From Pseudomonas sp. PICF141 (GTDB lineage: Bacteria > Pseudomonadota > Gammaproteobacteria > Pseudomonadales > Pseudomonadaceae): a DNA stretch of 64,000 nucleotides. Each line of letters starts with the position of its first letter. Position 1 is the first letter of the stretch. Both the position numbers and the translations under genes were made by a program. Under the pieces are notes generated by a model that saw only the letters and a list, made by a program, of their open reading frames with translations, ran no database searches and was not told the origin of the DNA. The stretch is from assembly GCF_002286815.1 (NCBI RefSeq), contig NZ_MUNM01000044.1, forward strand, positions 87,141 through 151,140. Direction: 5' to 3'. Below, in pieces: positions 45,347-55,790 of this stretch.

Positions 45347-45347
<1 letters not shown>
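43536..45347 (+). CDS. lpoA: Penicillin-binding protein activator LpoA (lipoprotein)
   Basis: Outer-membrane lipoprotein that stimulates PBP1a. 603 aa from the ATG at 43536 (AGGA upstream). Signal with lipobox LLAAC, then a helical TPR-like N-domain to about 240 and a periplasmic-binding-protein-like C-domain from about 255 (KIALLLPQDGPLGSVGKALR). It heads the lpoA-yraN-gmhA-dolP operon; the next gene starts on its stop codon. Confidence 0.93.
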
Positions 45348-46982
<1,635 letters not shown>

Positions 46983-47039
46983 CCCCTTGTTGGAGCACGA
47001 TGGTGTCCTTGATGTCGCCATCGTCCCCACGCGTTTGAC

Positions 47040-47097
47040 GTGGTGAAGTAATAAAAAAGGCGATCCATTCGGATCGCCTTTTTTATTACTTCACCAC
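47040..47097. terminator. Bidirectional terminator inside a 27-bp perfect inverted repeat (dolP / sspB)
   Basis: The core AAAAAAGGCGATCC-ATTC-GGATCGCCTTTTTT serves both converging genes. The arms continue without mismatch to 27 bp each (47040-47066 and 47071-47097), with a 4-nt loop. The outer right arm is the coding end of sspB, including its stop codon, so the left arm duplicates the last codons of sspB in reverse. Confidence 0.92.
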
Positions 47098-47496
47098 TTT
47101 CAAACTGGGTCGACCGCTGGGACGCGGCGGCTCACTGTCGGGTGGCGGAACATCATCATCCGGCTCGATCTCTTCCTCGTCTTCCAGAGGCTCCATATCG
47201 AATACCATGCCCTGACCGTTCTCCCGGGCGTAAATGCCCAGGATCGATGCGATAGGCACATACAGGGTGTGCGGCACGCCACCGAAGCGCCCCTCGAAAC
47301 TGACGGCCTCGTTATCCATGTGCAGATGCCGCACGGCTGCCGGGGAAACGTTCAGGACAATCTGTCCGTCACTGGCGAAACCCTGAGGCACCTGCACCGA
47401 TGGATACTCGGAATTGACCAGCATGTGCGGGGTGCAATCGTTGTCCACAATCCACTCGTAGAGCGCGCGGACCAGATAAGGTCGACTGGAGTTCAT
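47086..47496 (-). CDS. sspB: ClpXP adaptor SspB
   Basis: Delivers ssrA-tagged proteins to ClpXP. 136 aa. N-terminal RPYLVRALYEWIVDNDCTPH and the dimer domain end near residue 105. An acidic Pro-rich linker leads to the C-terminal ClpX-binding tail RPSLKVVK. The ATG at 47496 has GGAGC upstream. Its last codons lie inside the terminator palindrome. It follows sspA by 16 bp. Confidence 0.95.
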   Translation of the reverse strand: MNSSRPYLVRALYEWIVDNDCTPHMLVNSEYPSVQVPQGFASDGQIVLNVSPAAVRHLHMDNEAVSFEGRFGGVPHTLYVPIASILGIYARENGQGMVFDMEPLEDEEEIEPDDDVPPPDSEPPRPSGRPSLKVVK

Positions 47497-47512
47497 AGCG
47501 GCTCCTTAAGCC

Positions 47513-48130
47513 TTAGCGCATATCGCGTTCGATACCAGACAGACTCGCCTGGAAAGCCTCACGCGCAAACGAGCGCTCCATATAATCAAGCAGCGGCTTG
47601 GCAGGCCGCGGCAGTTCAATACCCAGAATCGGCAATCGCCAGAGTATTGGCAATAGGCAGCAATCCACCAGACTTTGTTCCTCACTGAGGAAAAACGGCT
47701 TGTCGGCAAACAATGGCGACACGCCTGTCAGGCTTTCGCGCAGCTCTTTACGCGCCACGACTCGGGCTGCTTCCTTGGTCCGCGAATCCAGAATCAGATC
47801 CACCAGGCCACACCAGTCACGCTGAATACGATGAATCAGCAGACGACTGTTGGCACGCGCCACGGGATAAACCGGCAGTAGCGGCGGGTGCGGGTAACGC
47901 TCATCCAGATACTCCATCACCACGGTTGACTCCCACAACGCCAGGTCACGATCGACCAGGGTGGGCAGGCTTGCGTAAGGGTTCACTTCAATCAGTTTAG
48001 GCGGCTGGCGACCAGCCTCCACGTAAATGATTTCGGCGCTGACACCCTTCTCTGCAAGTACGATGCGCACTCGGTGGGAATAGTGGTCGGCGGGGTCGGA
48101 GTAACAGGCCAACCGATTGGTCACGCCCAT
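47513..48130 (-). CDS. sspA: Stringent starvation protein A
   Basis: RNA-polymerase-associated protein with a GST fold, involved in stationary-phase and virulence regulation. 205 aa. N-terminal thioredoxin-like half ([20 protein letters not shown], with no catalytic Cys) and a helical C-domain. The ATG at 48130 has GAGGAGGAT upstream. Co-transcribed with sspB. Confidence 0.95.
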   Translation of the reverse strand: MGVTNRLACYSDPADHYSHRVRIVLAEKGVSAEIIYVEAGRQPPKLIEVNPYASLPTLVDRDLALWESTVVMEYLDERYPHPPLLPVYPVARANSRLLIHRIQRDWCGLVDLILDSRTKEAARVVARKELRESLTGVSPLFADKPFFLSEEQSLVDCCLLPILWRLPILGIELPRPAKPLLDYMERSFAREAFQASLSGIERDMR

Positions 48131-48169
48131 GGCGATCCTCCTCGCTTGTTGAAATTATCGGAAACGGAA

Positions 48170-48252
48170 AAACACACGCGCCCAGAGGGCGTCTCCCGTA
48201 ACGCCTGGATCACCAGACTCGTTACACCTTCAGAGACGCCCCTGGGCGCGCG
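48170..48252 (-). terminator. Long terminator hairpin after petC with nested stems
   Basis: On the minus strand GCGCCCAGGGGCGTCTC pairs with GAGACGCCCTCTGGGCGC, followed by TGTGTTTTT. Inside the 37-nt loop GTAACG/CGTTAC and CTGG/CCAG form further stems, giving an arm about 76 nt long. It ends petABC, 29 bp after petC, before sspA. Confidence 0.75.
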
Positions 48253-48280
48253 CGATTAACAGCAATGGCTTACAGCTTTA

Positions 48281-49063
48281 TCAATGGACGTCTTTCCAGT
48301 ATTCACGCTTGAGCAAGTAAGCGAATACGAAGAAGAACGCCAGGTACAGCAACACATAGGTACCGATGCGCTGATGCTGCAGCTTCACCGGGTTGGCCGA
48401 GTAGGCCAGGAAGGTCACCAGATTCTTGACCTTCTCATCGAACTGCTCTTCGCTCAGCGTGCCGGTTTTCGGCAATACAGTCAGTTGATCGCAGGCTTCA
48501 TGGGTCAAAGCGGTGCCGGTCAGTGGATCGTATTGCTTCTTGCCGTCATCGACGACTTGAACCTGTTTGCAGCCTACCACCTGACGACCCTGCAGGCCGA
48601 CAAGAACGTTAGGCATGCCGACGTTCGGGAACACTTTGTTGTTCACCCCCCATGGACGCGACGGGTCTTCATAGAACGAACGCAGATAGCCGTAGAGCCA
48701 GTCGGTGCCACGAACACGAGCCACCAGGGTCAGGTCGGGCGGCGCGGCACCGAACCAGGTCTTGGCATCGGCCGGCTGCATGCCGATGTTCATGTGATCG
48801 CCAATCTTGGCGCCGGTGAACACCAGCTTCTCAAGCATCAAATCGTGAGGAATGCCCAGGTCATCGGCGACACGCTCGTAGCGCTGGAACTTCGCGCTGT
48901 GGCAGCCCATGCAATAGTTGGCGAACGTACGCGCGCCGTCCTGCATGGCCGCCTTGTCGGAAACGTCGATGTCGACCTTCTCAAGCTCCGGGCCACTGGA
49001 TGTCGATGCGAAAGACAGTACGGGCATCGCCGCAAGAATCATTACAGCAAATAGCTTTTTCAT
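48281..49063 (-). CDS. petC: Ubiquinol-cytochrome c reductase cytochrome c1 subunit
   Basis: Haem c subunit of the bc1 complex, passing electrons to cytochrome c. 260 aa from the ATG at 49063. Sec signal peptide (MKKLFAVMILAAMPVLSFAS), haem site CMGCH near residue 50, and a C-terminal membrane anchor (TYVLLYLAFFFVFAYLLKRE). The start shares its A with the petB stop. The frame to 49303 extends into petB and is not used. Confidence 0.97.
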   Translation of the reverse strand: MKKLFAVMILAAMPVLSFASTSSGPELEKVDIDVSDKAAMQDGARTFANYCMGCHSAKFQRYERVADDLGIPHDLMLEKLVFTGAKIGDHMNIGMQPADAKTWFGAAPPDLTLVARVRGTDWLYGYLRSFYEDPSRPWGVNNKVFPNVGMPNVLVGLQGRQVVGCKQVQVVDDGKKQYDPLTGTALTHEACDQLTVLPKTGTLSEEQFDEKVKNLVTFLAYSANPVKLQHQRIGTYVLLYLAFFFVFAYLLKREYWKDVH

Positions 49064-50277
49064 CAGCCAGTCACCCTTTCCGGAACCGGTTTGGTCTTCT
49101 CGAGCCTGGTGTAGAACGGCATCAGAATGAAGTAGGCGAAGTACAGGAAGGTACATACCTGCGACAGCAATGTACGGCCTGGCGTTGGCGCCAGAACACC
49201 CAACACGCCCAGGATCACGAACGAGATGCAGAACACCCAGAGCCAGATCTTGCTCAGCCAGCCTTTGTAGCGCATCGACTTGACCGGGCTGCGATCCAGC
49301 CATGGCAGGACGAACAGCACAGCGATGGCCGCGCCCATGGCGATTACGCCCAGGAGCTTGTCCGGAACCGCCCGCAGAATCGCGTAGAACGGGGTGAAGT
49401 ACCAGACCGGAGCGATGTGCTCAGGAGTCTTGAAGGCGTTCGCCACTTCAAAGTTCGGTTTCTCGAGGAAATAGCCGCCCATTTCCGGGAAGAAGAATAC
49501 GATCGAGCAGAAGATGAACAGGAACACCACCACGCCGACGATATCTTTCACGGTGTAGTACGGGTGGAAAGCAATGCCGTCCAGCGGTACGCCGTTTTCG
49601 TCTTTGTACTTCTTGATGTCGACGCCATCCGGGTTGTTCGAACCCACTTCGTGCAGCGCCAGAATGTGCACCACCACCAGACCGAGAATCACGATCGGCA
49701 GGGCAACCACATGCAAGGCGAAGAAGCGGTTCAGTGTAATACCGGAAATCAGGTAGTCGCCACGAATCCATTGGGTCAGGTCGTTACCGATGACCGGGAT
49801 CGCACCGAACAGCGAGATGATCACCTGGGCGCCCCAGTAGGACATCTGGCCCCACGGCAGCAGATAACCCATGAAGGCCTCAGCCATCAACGCCAGGTAG
49901 ATCAGCATGCCGAACACCCACACCAGCTCGCGCGGCTTCTGGTACGAACCGTAAAGCAGGCCACGGAACATATGCAGGTAAACGACGATGAAGAACATCG
50001 AAGCCCCGACTGCGTGCAACATGCGCAGGATCGACCCGTGCTCGACGTCGCGCATGATGTATTCGACGGAAGCAAACGCCTCTTCCGCCGACGGGGTGTA
50101 GCTCATGGTCAGCCAGACACCGGTAACGATCTGGTTGACCAGAACGAGCAGTGCCAGGGAGCCAAAGAAATAGAAGAAGTTGAAGTTCTTCGGGGCGTAG
50201 TACTTGCTGAGATGGTCTTCCCACATTTTGGTTGCGGGGAAGCGCGCATCAACCCAATCCATGAACTTGCTCATCAC
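49063..50277 (-). CDS. petB: Ubiquinol-cytochrome c reductase cytochrome b subunit
   Basis: Di-haem membrane subunit with both quinone sites, 404 aa. Eight to nine membrane segments, including the WGQMSYWGAQV region and the Qo-site PEW-type motif (here PVWYFTPFYAILRAVP), with paired haem His residues in the second and fourth helices (e.g. FFIVVYLHMFRGLLYGSY). It overlaps petA by 4 bp. Confidence 0.97.
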   Translation of the reverse strand: MMSKFMDWVDARFPATKMWEDHLSKYYAPKNFNFFYFFGSLALLVLVNQIVTGVWLTMSYTPSAEEAFASVEYIMRDVEHGSILRMLHAVGASMFFIVVYLHMFRGLLYGSYQKPRELVWVFGMLIYLALMAEAFMGYLLPWGQMSYWGAQVIISLFGAIPVIGNDLTQWIRGDYLISGITLNRFFALHVVALPIVILGLVVVHILALHEVGSNNPDGVDIKKYKDENGVPLDGIAFHPYYTVKDIVGVVVFLFIFCSIVFFFPEMGGYFLEKPNFEVANAFKTPEHIAPVWYFTPFYAILRAVPDKLLGVIAMGAAIAVLFVLPWLDRSPVKSMRYKGWLSKIWLWVFCISFVILGVLGVLAPTPGRTLLSQVCTFLYFAYFILMPFYTRLEKTKPVPERVTG

Positions 50278-50867
50278 GCTTTCTCCGTATCGACGCCAAT
50301 GACAATGATGTCATCGGACTCATAGGAATGCGGGGGAACTGGCAGGTTCAAAGGCGCAGGTTGCGACTTGTAGACGCGGCCAGCCAAATCGTAGTGAGAA
50401 CCGTGGCAAGGGCAGAAATACCCCCCGACCCAATCCTTGCCCAGATCTGCAGGCGCCACTTCCGGACGGAAAGTCGGTGAGCAACCCAGGTGTGTGCAGA
50501 TACCGATCAGCAGCAGAACTTCTGGCTTGATCGAACGCGTCACCGGGTCGACATAGGTCGGTTGCGTCGAGTTCTTGGAGGTCGGGTCAGACAGCTGGCC
50601 CTCGATCTTTTTCAGATTCCCCAGGATTTCCTCGGTACGGCGGACAATGAACACCGGCTGGCCGCGCCACTCAGCAATCATTTGCTGACCTGGCTCGATC
50701 TTGCTGACATTCACTTTCACCGGTGCACCTGCGGCTTTCGCCTTGGCACTGGGAAACCATGACCCCACGAACGGGACCGCAGCCCCCACCGCTCCTGCAG
50801 CACCCACCACGGATGTGGCTGCTACCAAGAAGCGACGCCGGCCTGCATTCACGCCGTCATTGCTCAT
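50274..50867 (-). CDS. petA: Ubiquinol-cytochrome c reductase Rieske iron-sulfur subunit
   Basis: [2Fe-2S] subunit of the bc1 complex, 197 aa. Twin-arginine type signal-anchor GRRRFLVAATSVVGAAGAVG, then cluster-binding boxes CTHLGCSPTF and CPCHGSHYDLAG in the C-terminal half. First gene of petABC; the ATG at 50867 has GGAGAGGA upstream. Confidence 0.97.
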   Translation of the reverse strand: MSNDGVNAGRRRFLVAATSVVGAAGAVGAAVPFVGSWFPSAKAKAAGAPVKVNVSKIEPGQQMIAEWRGQPVFIVRRTEEILGNLKKIEGQLSDPTSKNSTQPTYVDPVTRSIKPEVLLLIGICTHLGCSPTFRPEVAPADLGKDWVGGYFCPCHGSHYDLAGRVYKSQPAPLNLPVPPHSYESDDIIVIGVDTEKA

Positions 50868-50954
50868 TCAGTCCTCTCCCATCAGCTTTGTGGCCTGTTA
50901 AATCAGGCGTCTACTAAGTAAAAATCTGAACTTATAAAAATTTTGCCGAATGGT

Positions 50955-51000
50955 AATGAAAAGCCCCAATCCTGACAAGGTAATTACCGAGGGGCTTCAC
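50955..51000 (-). terminator. Possible second hairpin downstream of rpsI
   Basis: On the minus strand GAAGCCCC and GGGGCTTTTC are separated by about 24 nt. Weak, lying between the rpsI terminator and the petA promoter region; it may be a back-up terminator or chance. Confidence 0.3.
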
Positions 51001-51077
51001 TGCCAAGCCTTGCAGTATAGGGCCTCTGCGGATGTGGCAAGTTGTCACAGCGCAATTCCTCGATAAATCGCGCCCAT

Positions 51078-51113
51078 AAAAAAACGCCCAGCTTCGCGAG
51101 GAAACTGGGCGTT
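51078..51113 (-). terminator. Rho-independent terminator of rplM-rpsI
   Basis: On the minus strand AACGCCCAG, an inner TTTCCTCGCGAAG loop-stem, CTGGGCGTT and seven T. 22 bp after the rpsI stop. Confidence 0.88.
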
Positions 51114-51134
51114 CTTCTTGAACGTGAAAGCGAA

Positions 51135-51527
51135 TTAACGCTTCGAGTACTGCGGACGCTTACGCGCTTTACGCAGACCAACTTTCTTACGTTCAACTTC
51201 ACGAGCATCGCGAGTAACGAAGCCAGCTTTGCGCAGAGCGCCACGCAGGGTTTCGTCGTACTGCATCAGTGCGCGAGTGATACCGTGGCGGATTGCGCCA
51301 GCCTGACCACTTACACCACCACCGATCACGGTGACGTAGATGTCGAACTTCTCGACAGTCTCAGTCAATTCCAGCGGCTGACGAACTACCATGCGGGCAG
51401 TTTCGCGGCCGAAGAAATTATCCAGCGAACGGTTGTTGATGGAGATGTTACCAGTACCCGGACGCAGGAAAACGCGTGCGGTTGCGGTCTTGCGACGGCC
51501 AGTGCCGTAATTTTGAGTCGCCGACAT
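51135..51527 (-). CDS. rpsI: 30S ribosomal protein S9
   Basis: 130 aa. N-terminal [18 protein letters not shown] and the conserved basic tail [12 protein letters not shown] that reaches the P-site tRNA. 14 bp after rplM, the usual pair. Confidence 0.98.
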
Positions 51528-51541
51528 AATGAACTATTCCG

Positions 51542-51970
51542 TTAAAACTTCAGTTCTTGGGGCTGCTGAGCAGTATGAGGGTGTACAGCGCCCGCATAGA
51601 CTTTCAGCTTACGATACATGTCGCGACCCAGCGGGTTCTTAGGCAGCATGCCTTTGACCGCGGTCTCGATCACGCGCTCAGGGGCTTTAGCGATCAGCTT
51701 TTCGAAGTTGATCGACTTGATGCCGCCCGGGAAACCGGAGTGGGAGTAGTAGATTTTGTCGGTGGTTTTAGCACCGGTTACACGAATCTGCTCGGCGTTG
51801 ATAACGACGATGTAATCGCCGGTGTCAACGTGAGGAGTGTACTCAGCTTTATGCTTGCCACGCAGACGGCTCGCGATTTCGGTGGCCAGACGACCCAGGG
51901 TCTGACCTGCAGCGTCGACGACAAACCAGTCGCGCTGTACTGTTTCCGGTTTAGCAGTAAAAGTTTTCAT
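51542..51970 (-). CDS. rplM: 50S ribosomal protein L13
   Basis: 142 aa. Standard L13 with [40 protein letters not shown] and [20 protein letters not shown]. First gene of the rplM-rpsI operon. Confidence 0.98.
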   Translation of the reverse strand: MKTFTAKPETVQRDWFVVDAAGQTLGRLATEIASRLRGKHKAEYTPHVDTGDYIVVINAEQIRVTGAKTTDKIYYSHSGFPGGIKSINFEKLIAKAPERVIETAVKGMLPKNPLGRDMYRKLKVYAGAVHPHTAQQPQELKF

Positions 51971-52012
51971 TCTTTATAGCCTCAGGGGCCGCCCTGTAAA
52001 TTAGACGGCGGA

Positions 52013-52041
52013 TCTTACTGAATAGTGCGTACTTTGACAAG
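52013..52041 (-). promoter_or_regulatory. Candidate rplM promoter
   Basis: On the minus strand TTGTCA, 17 bp, TAAGAT, about 43 bp upstream of the rplM ATG. Matches sigma-70 in most positions; a nearby TTGACT offers an overlapping alternative -35. Confidence 0.45.
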
Positions 52042-52215
52042 TCAAAGGCAGCCGGATACAGACGCTTTCGGGGGCTCGGGTCGGCGCGTCCGTTCAACGG
52101 CAAGATTCTTCGGCGGCGGCGCATCACTTCCACTGCAGAAAGAGGTGCGCAATTATGCAGATTGCGAAAAATATTTCAACCTGCTTTTATGATTGTTTTG
52201 CCCAAGGAGCGCCCG

Positions 52216-53256
52216 ATGGACTATCGCCAGCTAGGCCGAACCGATCTGAACGTGAGTGCAATCTGCCTTGGCACCATGACTTGGGGTGAGCAAAACAGCG
52301 AGACTGAAGCCTTCGCCCAGATCGAACGGGCCAAGAGCGCGGGGATCAATTTCATCGACACCGCCGAGATGTATCCGGTGCCACCCAAGGCCGAAACCTA
52401 CGCCACCACCGAGCGCTACATCGGTAATTACTTCAAAAGTCGCGGCGATCGCGCCGACTGGATCCTGGCGAGCAAGATCGCCGGCCCCGGCAACACCATC
52501 GACTACATCCGCGACAAAAACCTCAAGCACAATCGCGAGAACATCGTCCAGGCCGTGGATGCAAGCCTCAAGCGCTTGCAGACCGACTACATCGACCTCT
52601 ATCAACTGCACTGGCCGGAACGCAGTACCAATTTCTTCGGACAACTGGGCTACAAGCACACGAGTGAAGTCAACCTCACGCCATTGGAAGACACCCTCCA
52701 AGCATTGGACGAACAGGTCAAGGCCGGCAAGATCCGCCACATCGGCCTGTCCAACGAAACACCATGGGGCACCATGCGCTTCCTCGCCATCGCCGAAGCC
52801 CGGGGCTGGCCGCGCGCGGTGTCGATCCAGAATCCTTACAACCTGCTCAATCGCAGTTTCGAAGTCGGCCTGGCGGAAATCGCCATCCGCGAACAGTGCG
52901 GCCTGCTCGCCTACTCGCCACTGGCGTTCGGTTTCCTGTCGGGCAAGTACGAAGGTGGTGCACGTCCGCCCAAAGGTCGCCTGAGTCTTTACAGCCGCTT
53001 CAGCCGCTACTTCAATCCTCAGTCAGAAGCAGCGTGCAGCCGTTATGTGGCACTGGCGCGTGAACACGGTCTGGATCCGGCGCAGATGGCCCTGGCCTTC
53101 GTCACCCAGCAACCGTTCGTCACCAGCAACATCATTGGTGCCACCACGCTTGAGCAACTGGACAGCAACATTGCCAGCGTCGAGCTGAAACTTTCCGACG
53201 AAGTGTTGGCGGGGATCGAGGCGATTCACCAGGACCATCCGAATCCTGCTCCTTGA
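52216..53256 (+). CDS. tas: NADP(H)-dependent aldo-keto reductase, Tas-like
   Basis: 346 aa, the same length as E. coli Tas. Aldo-keto reductase barrel: LGRTDLNVSAICLGTMTWGE, catalytic Asp/Tyr in INFIDTAEMYPVPP (the Tas-type YPVPP), and GLSNETPWGTMRFL. The ATG at 52216 has AAGGAG upstream; the longer frame to 52162 lacks one. Substrate unknown. Confidence 0.9.
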   Translation: MDYRQLGRTDLNVSAICLGTMTWGEQNSETEAFAQIERAKSAGINFIDTAEMYPVPPKAETYATTERYIGNYFKSRGDRADWILASKIAGPGNTIDYIRDKNLKHNRENIVQAVDASLKRLQTDYIDLYQLHWPERSTNFFGQLGYKHTSEVNLTPLEDTLQALDEQVKAGKIRHIGLSNETPWGTMRFLAIAEARGWPRAVSIQNPYNLLNRSFEVGLAEIAIREQCGLLAYSPLAFGFLSGKYEGGARPPKGRLSLYSRFSRYFNPQSEAACSRYVALAREHGLDPAQMALAFVTQQPFVTSNIIGATTLEQLDSNIASVELKLSDEVLAGIEAIHQDHPNPAP

Positions 53257-53262
53257 TCGATT

Positions 53263-53337
53263 CGTAAGCCCAATCGCGGGCAAGCCACGCTCCCATAGAA
53301 AATCACCGTATCCTGGGGGAGCGCGGTTTGCCGCGAT
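53263..53337. repeat. Degenerate REP doublet
   Basis: AATCGCGGGCAAGCCACGCT (from about 53270) and a decayed partner GGGGGAGCGCGGTTTGCCGC (about 53316-53335) face each other between the convergent tas and acyl-CoA dehydrogenase genes. Confidence 0.65.
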
Positions 53338-53355
53338 GGCATCCGGCAACGCCAA

Positions 53356-54492
53356 TCAAAGCGACCGCGCAATAATCTCCTTCATGATCTCATTGGTCCC
53401 GGCATAGATCCGCTGCACCCGCGCATCCGCCCACGCCCGGGCGATCGGGTATTCCCACATGAACCCGTAACCGCCATGCAACTGCACACACTCGTCGAGC
53501 ACCTTGCATTGAAGATCGGTGCCCCAGTACTTGGCCATAGCCGCTGTCGGCACGTCGAGCTTGCCTTGCAGATGCAGTTCCAGGCAGCGATCGACGAAAA
53601 CCCGGCCGATCTGGATTTCGGTCGCCATTTCAGCGAGTTTGAAACGAGTGTTCTGGAAGTCGGCGATGGCCTTGCCGAAAGCCTTGCGCTCACGGGTGTA
53701 ATCCAGCGTCCATTGCAACGCCGCTTCAGCTGACGCCAAACCACCCACCGCCACCGTCAGACGTTCCTGCGGCAGTTCCTGCATCAAGTAAGCGAAGCCC
53801 ATCCCGGCTTGGCCCAGCAGGTTCTCCTTCGGCACCCGAACGTCCTGGAAGAACAGCTCCGAGGTGTCCTGAGCCTTCATGCCGACCTTTTCCAGACGTT
53901 TACCCTTGGCGAAGCCCGGCGTGTTGGCCTCCACCAGAAACAGACTGGTACCCTTCGCCCCCGCCTTCGGATCGGTCTTGGCCACGACAATCACCAAATC
54001 AGCCAGAAAGCCATTGGTGATGAAGGTCTTCGAACCGTTGATCACGTATTCGTCGCCATCCAGCACCGCGGTGGTTTTCACCCCTTGCAGGTCGGAACCG
54101 GCACCCGGCTCGGTCATGGCAATCGCGGTGACCATTTCGCCAGACACCAGTTTGGGCAGGTATTTGCGTTTCAGCGCTTCACTGCCGTAATGCAGGATGT
54201 AAGGCGCAACGATGTCCGAATGAAGTGAAAAACCAATCCCGGTCAGCCCCAGGCGACCGACCTCTTCGATCACCACCGCGCTGTAGAGAAAGTCTGCCCC
54301 CAGCCCGCCGTATTCCTCCGGCAGATGCGAACAAAGCATCCCCGCCTCCCCTGCCTTGTTCCAGAGTTGGCGGTCGATATAGCCTTGTTTTTCCCATTGC
54401 CCGTGGAACGGCAGGGCCTCTTTTTCAAGGAACGTTCGCACGCTGTCGCGAAAAAGTTCGTGCTCGGAGCTGAACAAGGTTCTGGGAATCAT
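53356..54492 (-). CDS. Acyl-CoA dehydrogenase, long-chain (ACADL) type
   Basis: FAD-dependent alpha,beta-dehydrogenation of an acyl-CoA. 378 aa. FAD/substrate motif AITMTEPGAGSDLQG-like segment near 125-140 (AIAMTEPGAGSDL). The C-terminus QLHGGYGFMWEYPIARAWAD then RIYAGTNEIMKEIIARSL is very like mammalian long-chain enzyme. The residue before GTNE is Ala, so the base is not at the MCAD position; Glu243 in LPQERL is the likely base, as in LCAD and isovaleryl-CoA dehydrogenase. Divergent from an AraC-type regulator gene, which may control it. Confidence 0.88.
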   Translation of the reverse strand: MIPRTLFSSEHELFRDSVRTFLEKEALPFHGQWEKQGYIDRQLWNKAGEAGMLCSHLPEEYGGLGADFLYSAVVIEEVGRLGLTGIGFSLHSDIVAPYILHYGSEALKRKYLPKLVSGEMVTAIAMTEPGAGSDLQGVKTTAVLDGDEYVINGSKTFITNGFLADLVIVVAKTDPKAGAKGTSLFLVEANTPGFAKGKRLEKVGMKAQDTSELFFQDVRVPKENLLGQAGMGFAYLMQELPQERLTVAVGGLASAEAALQWTLDYTRERKAFGKAIADFQNTRFKLAEMATEIQIGRVFVDRCLELHLQGKLDVPTAAMAKYWGTDLQCKVLDECVQLHGGYGFMWEYPIARAWADARVQRIYAGTNEIMKEIIARSL

Positions 54493-54637
54493 GCGGCACC
54501 TGTCGTTATTGTTAGGCGGAATTGACCTTTAGAGACTAAGCCTCGCTTCAGATACAGGACACTGGACACATCCGACAAAAAATAAGACGATCCAGCCGTC
54601 TGGTGACCACTTTCCCCTATAAGAATAAAGTTGAATT

Positions 54638-55633
54638 ATGTCTAACCAAGTCTCCACGCCCTTGCGGCGCGTCAGCATCCTGGCTATCGACCGGGTTTTC
54701 GCTTCCACCCTCATGCAAGCCAAGGATTTCTTCCATCTGGCCAGCCTGCGCTACGGCAAACAACTGGGCCACGGCCTGACACCGGCGTTTGAAACCCGGC
54801 TGGTCAGCCCCGACGGCAAACCGGTAAATAGCTTCAGCGATGTGATCATGCCGGTGGACGGTGGCCTGGAGAATGCCGACGTCATTATCCTTCCCGCCTT
54901 CTGGGACGACTTCGACACGCTCTGCAAACGTTATCCACAGGTCCTGCCATGGCTGCGTCAGCAGCATGCACGCGGCGCCGTGTTGTGTGGTGAAGCCACC
55001 GGCGTGTTCTGGCTGGCTGAGGCCGGCTTGCTCGATGGCAAGGAAGCGACGACCTACTGGCGTTTCTTCAATGCCTTTGCCGAACGCTTCCCGCAGATTC
55101 AGCTCAATCAGGACAAACACCTAACCGACGCCGACAACCTGTATTGCGCCGGCGGTACCACTTCGGCCTGTGATCTCTACATTTATTTGATCGAGCGTTT
55201 TTGCGGCGCCAACGTGGCCCAGGCCGTGGCCCGCGACATTCTTTATGAAGTGCAGCGCAGCTATGCGCCGGGGCGGATCGGTTTCGGCGGGCAGAAACTG
55301 CACCAGGACGTGATCATCCTGCAGATCCAGCATTGGCTCGAAGAACATTTCGCCGACAAGTTCCGCTTCGAAGACGTGGCCCGCGAACACGGCATGAGCA
55401 TCCGCAACTTCATGCGCCGCTTCCAGACCGCCACCGGCGACAAACCGCTGCATTACCTGCAACGACTGCGCATCGAAACCGCCAAGGGCTTGTTGTCCGG
55501 CAGCCGCAAGAGCATCAAGACCATCAGTTATGAGGTCGGCTATGACGATGCGAGCTTCTTCGCCCGGCTGTTCCGCCAGCACACCGAGTTGTCGCCGAAC
55601 CAGTATCGGCAGCAGTTTCAGCAAGCGGCGTAG
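54638..55633 (+). CDS. AraC-family regulator with DJ-1/PfpI-like sensor domain
   Basis: 331 aa. An N-terminal DJ-1/glutamine-amidotransferase-like domain at about 10-190, with a nucleophile-elbow region GAVLCGEATGVFWLAEAGLL whose Cys114-type residue is kept, and an AraC double helix-turn-helix at about 225-328 (GMSIRNFMRRFQTATGDKPL). This layout is shared by GlxA, ArgR/CdhR and related regulators of amine or amino-acid use. Divergent from the acyl-CoA dehydrogenase, 145 bp apart. Ligand unknown. Confidence 0.88.
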   Translation: MSNQVSTPLRRVSILAIDRVFASTLMQAKDFFHLASLRYGKQLGHGLTPAFETRLVSPDGKPVNSFSDVIMPVDGGLENADVIILPAFWDDFDTLCKRYPQVLPWLRQQHARGAVLCGEATGVFWLAEAGLLDGKEATTYWRFFNAFAERFPQIQLNQDKHLTDADNLYCAGGTTSACDLYIYLIERFCGANVAQAVARDILYEVQRSYAPGRIGFGGQKLHQDVIILQIQHWLEEHFADKFRFEDVAREHGMSIRNFMRRFQTATGDKPLHYLQRLRIETAKGLLSGSRKSIKTISYEVGYDDASFFARLFRQHTELSPNQYRQQFQQAA

Positions 55634-55642
55634 CCCTGGAGA

Positions 55643-55730
55643 ACAAGCGGGCTTGCCCGCGATAGCGGCGGCACATTCAACATTATTGTGGCTGATGCAC
55701 CGCCATCGCGGGCAAGCCCGCTCCCACAGG
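55643..55730. repeat. REP doublet
   Basis: AAGCGGGCTTGCCCGCGATA (55645 on) faces CATCGCGGGCAAGCCCGCTC up to about 55730. Confidence 0.9.
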
Positions 55731-55746
55731 TTCTGCGATAAACGAA

Positions 55747-55777
55747 AAAGGGCCTGCATATGCAGGCCCTTTTTTAT
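55747..55777. terminator. Bidirectional terminator between the AraC-type gene and zapE
   Basis: AAAAAGGGCCTGCATATGCA followed by GGCCCTTTTTT. The core GGGCCTGCATATGCAGGCCC is a 20-bp perfect palindrome flanked by A- and T-runs, so it can end both convergent genes. Confidence 0.88.
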
Positions 55778-55790
55778 GTTTTCGAATTGT

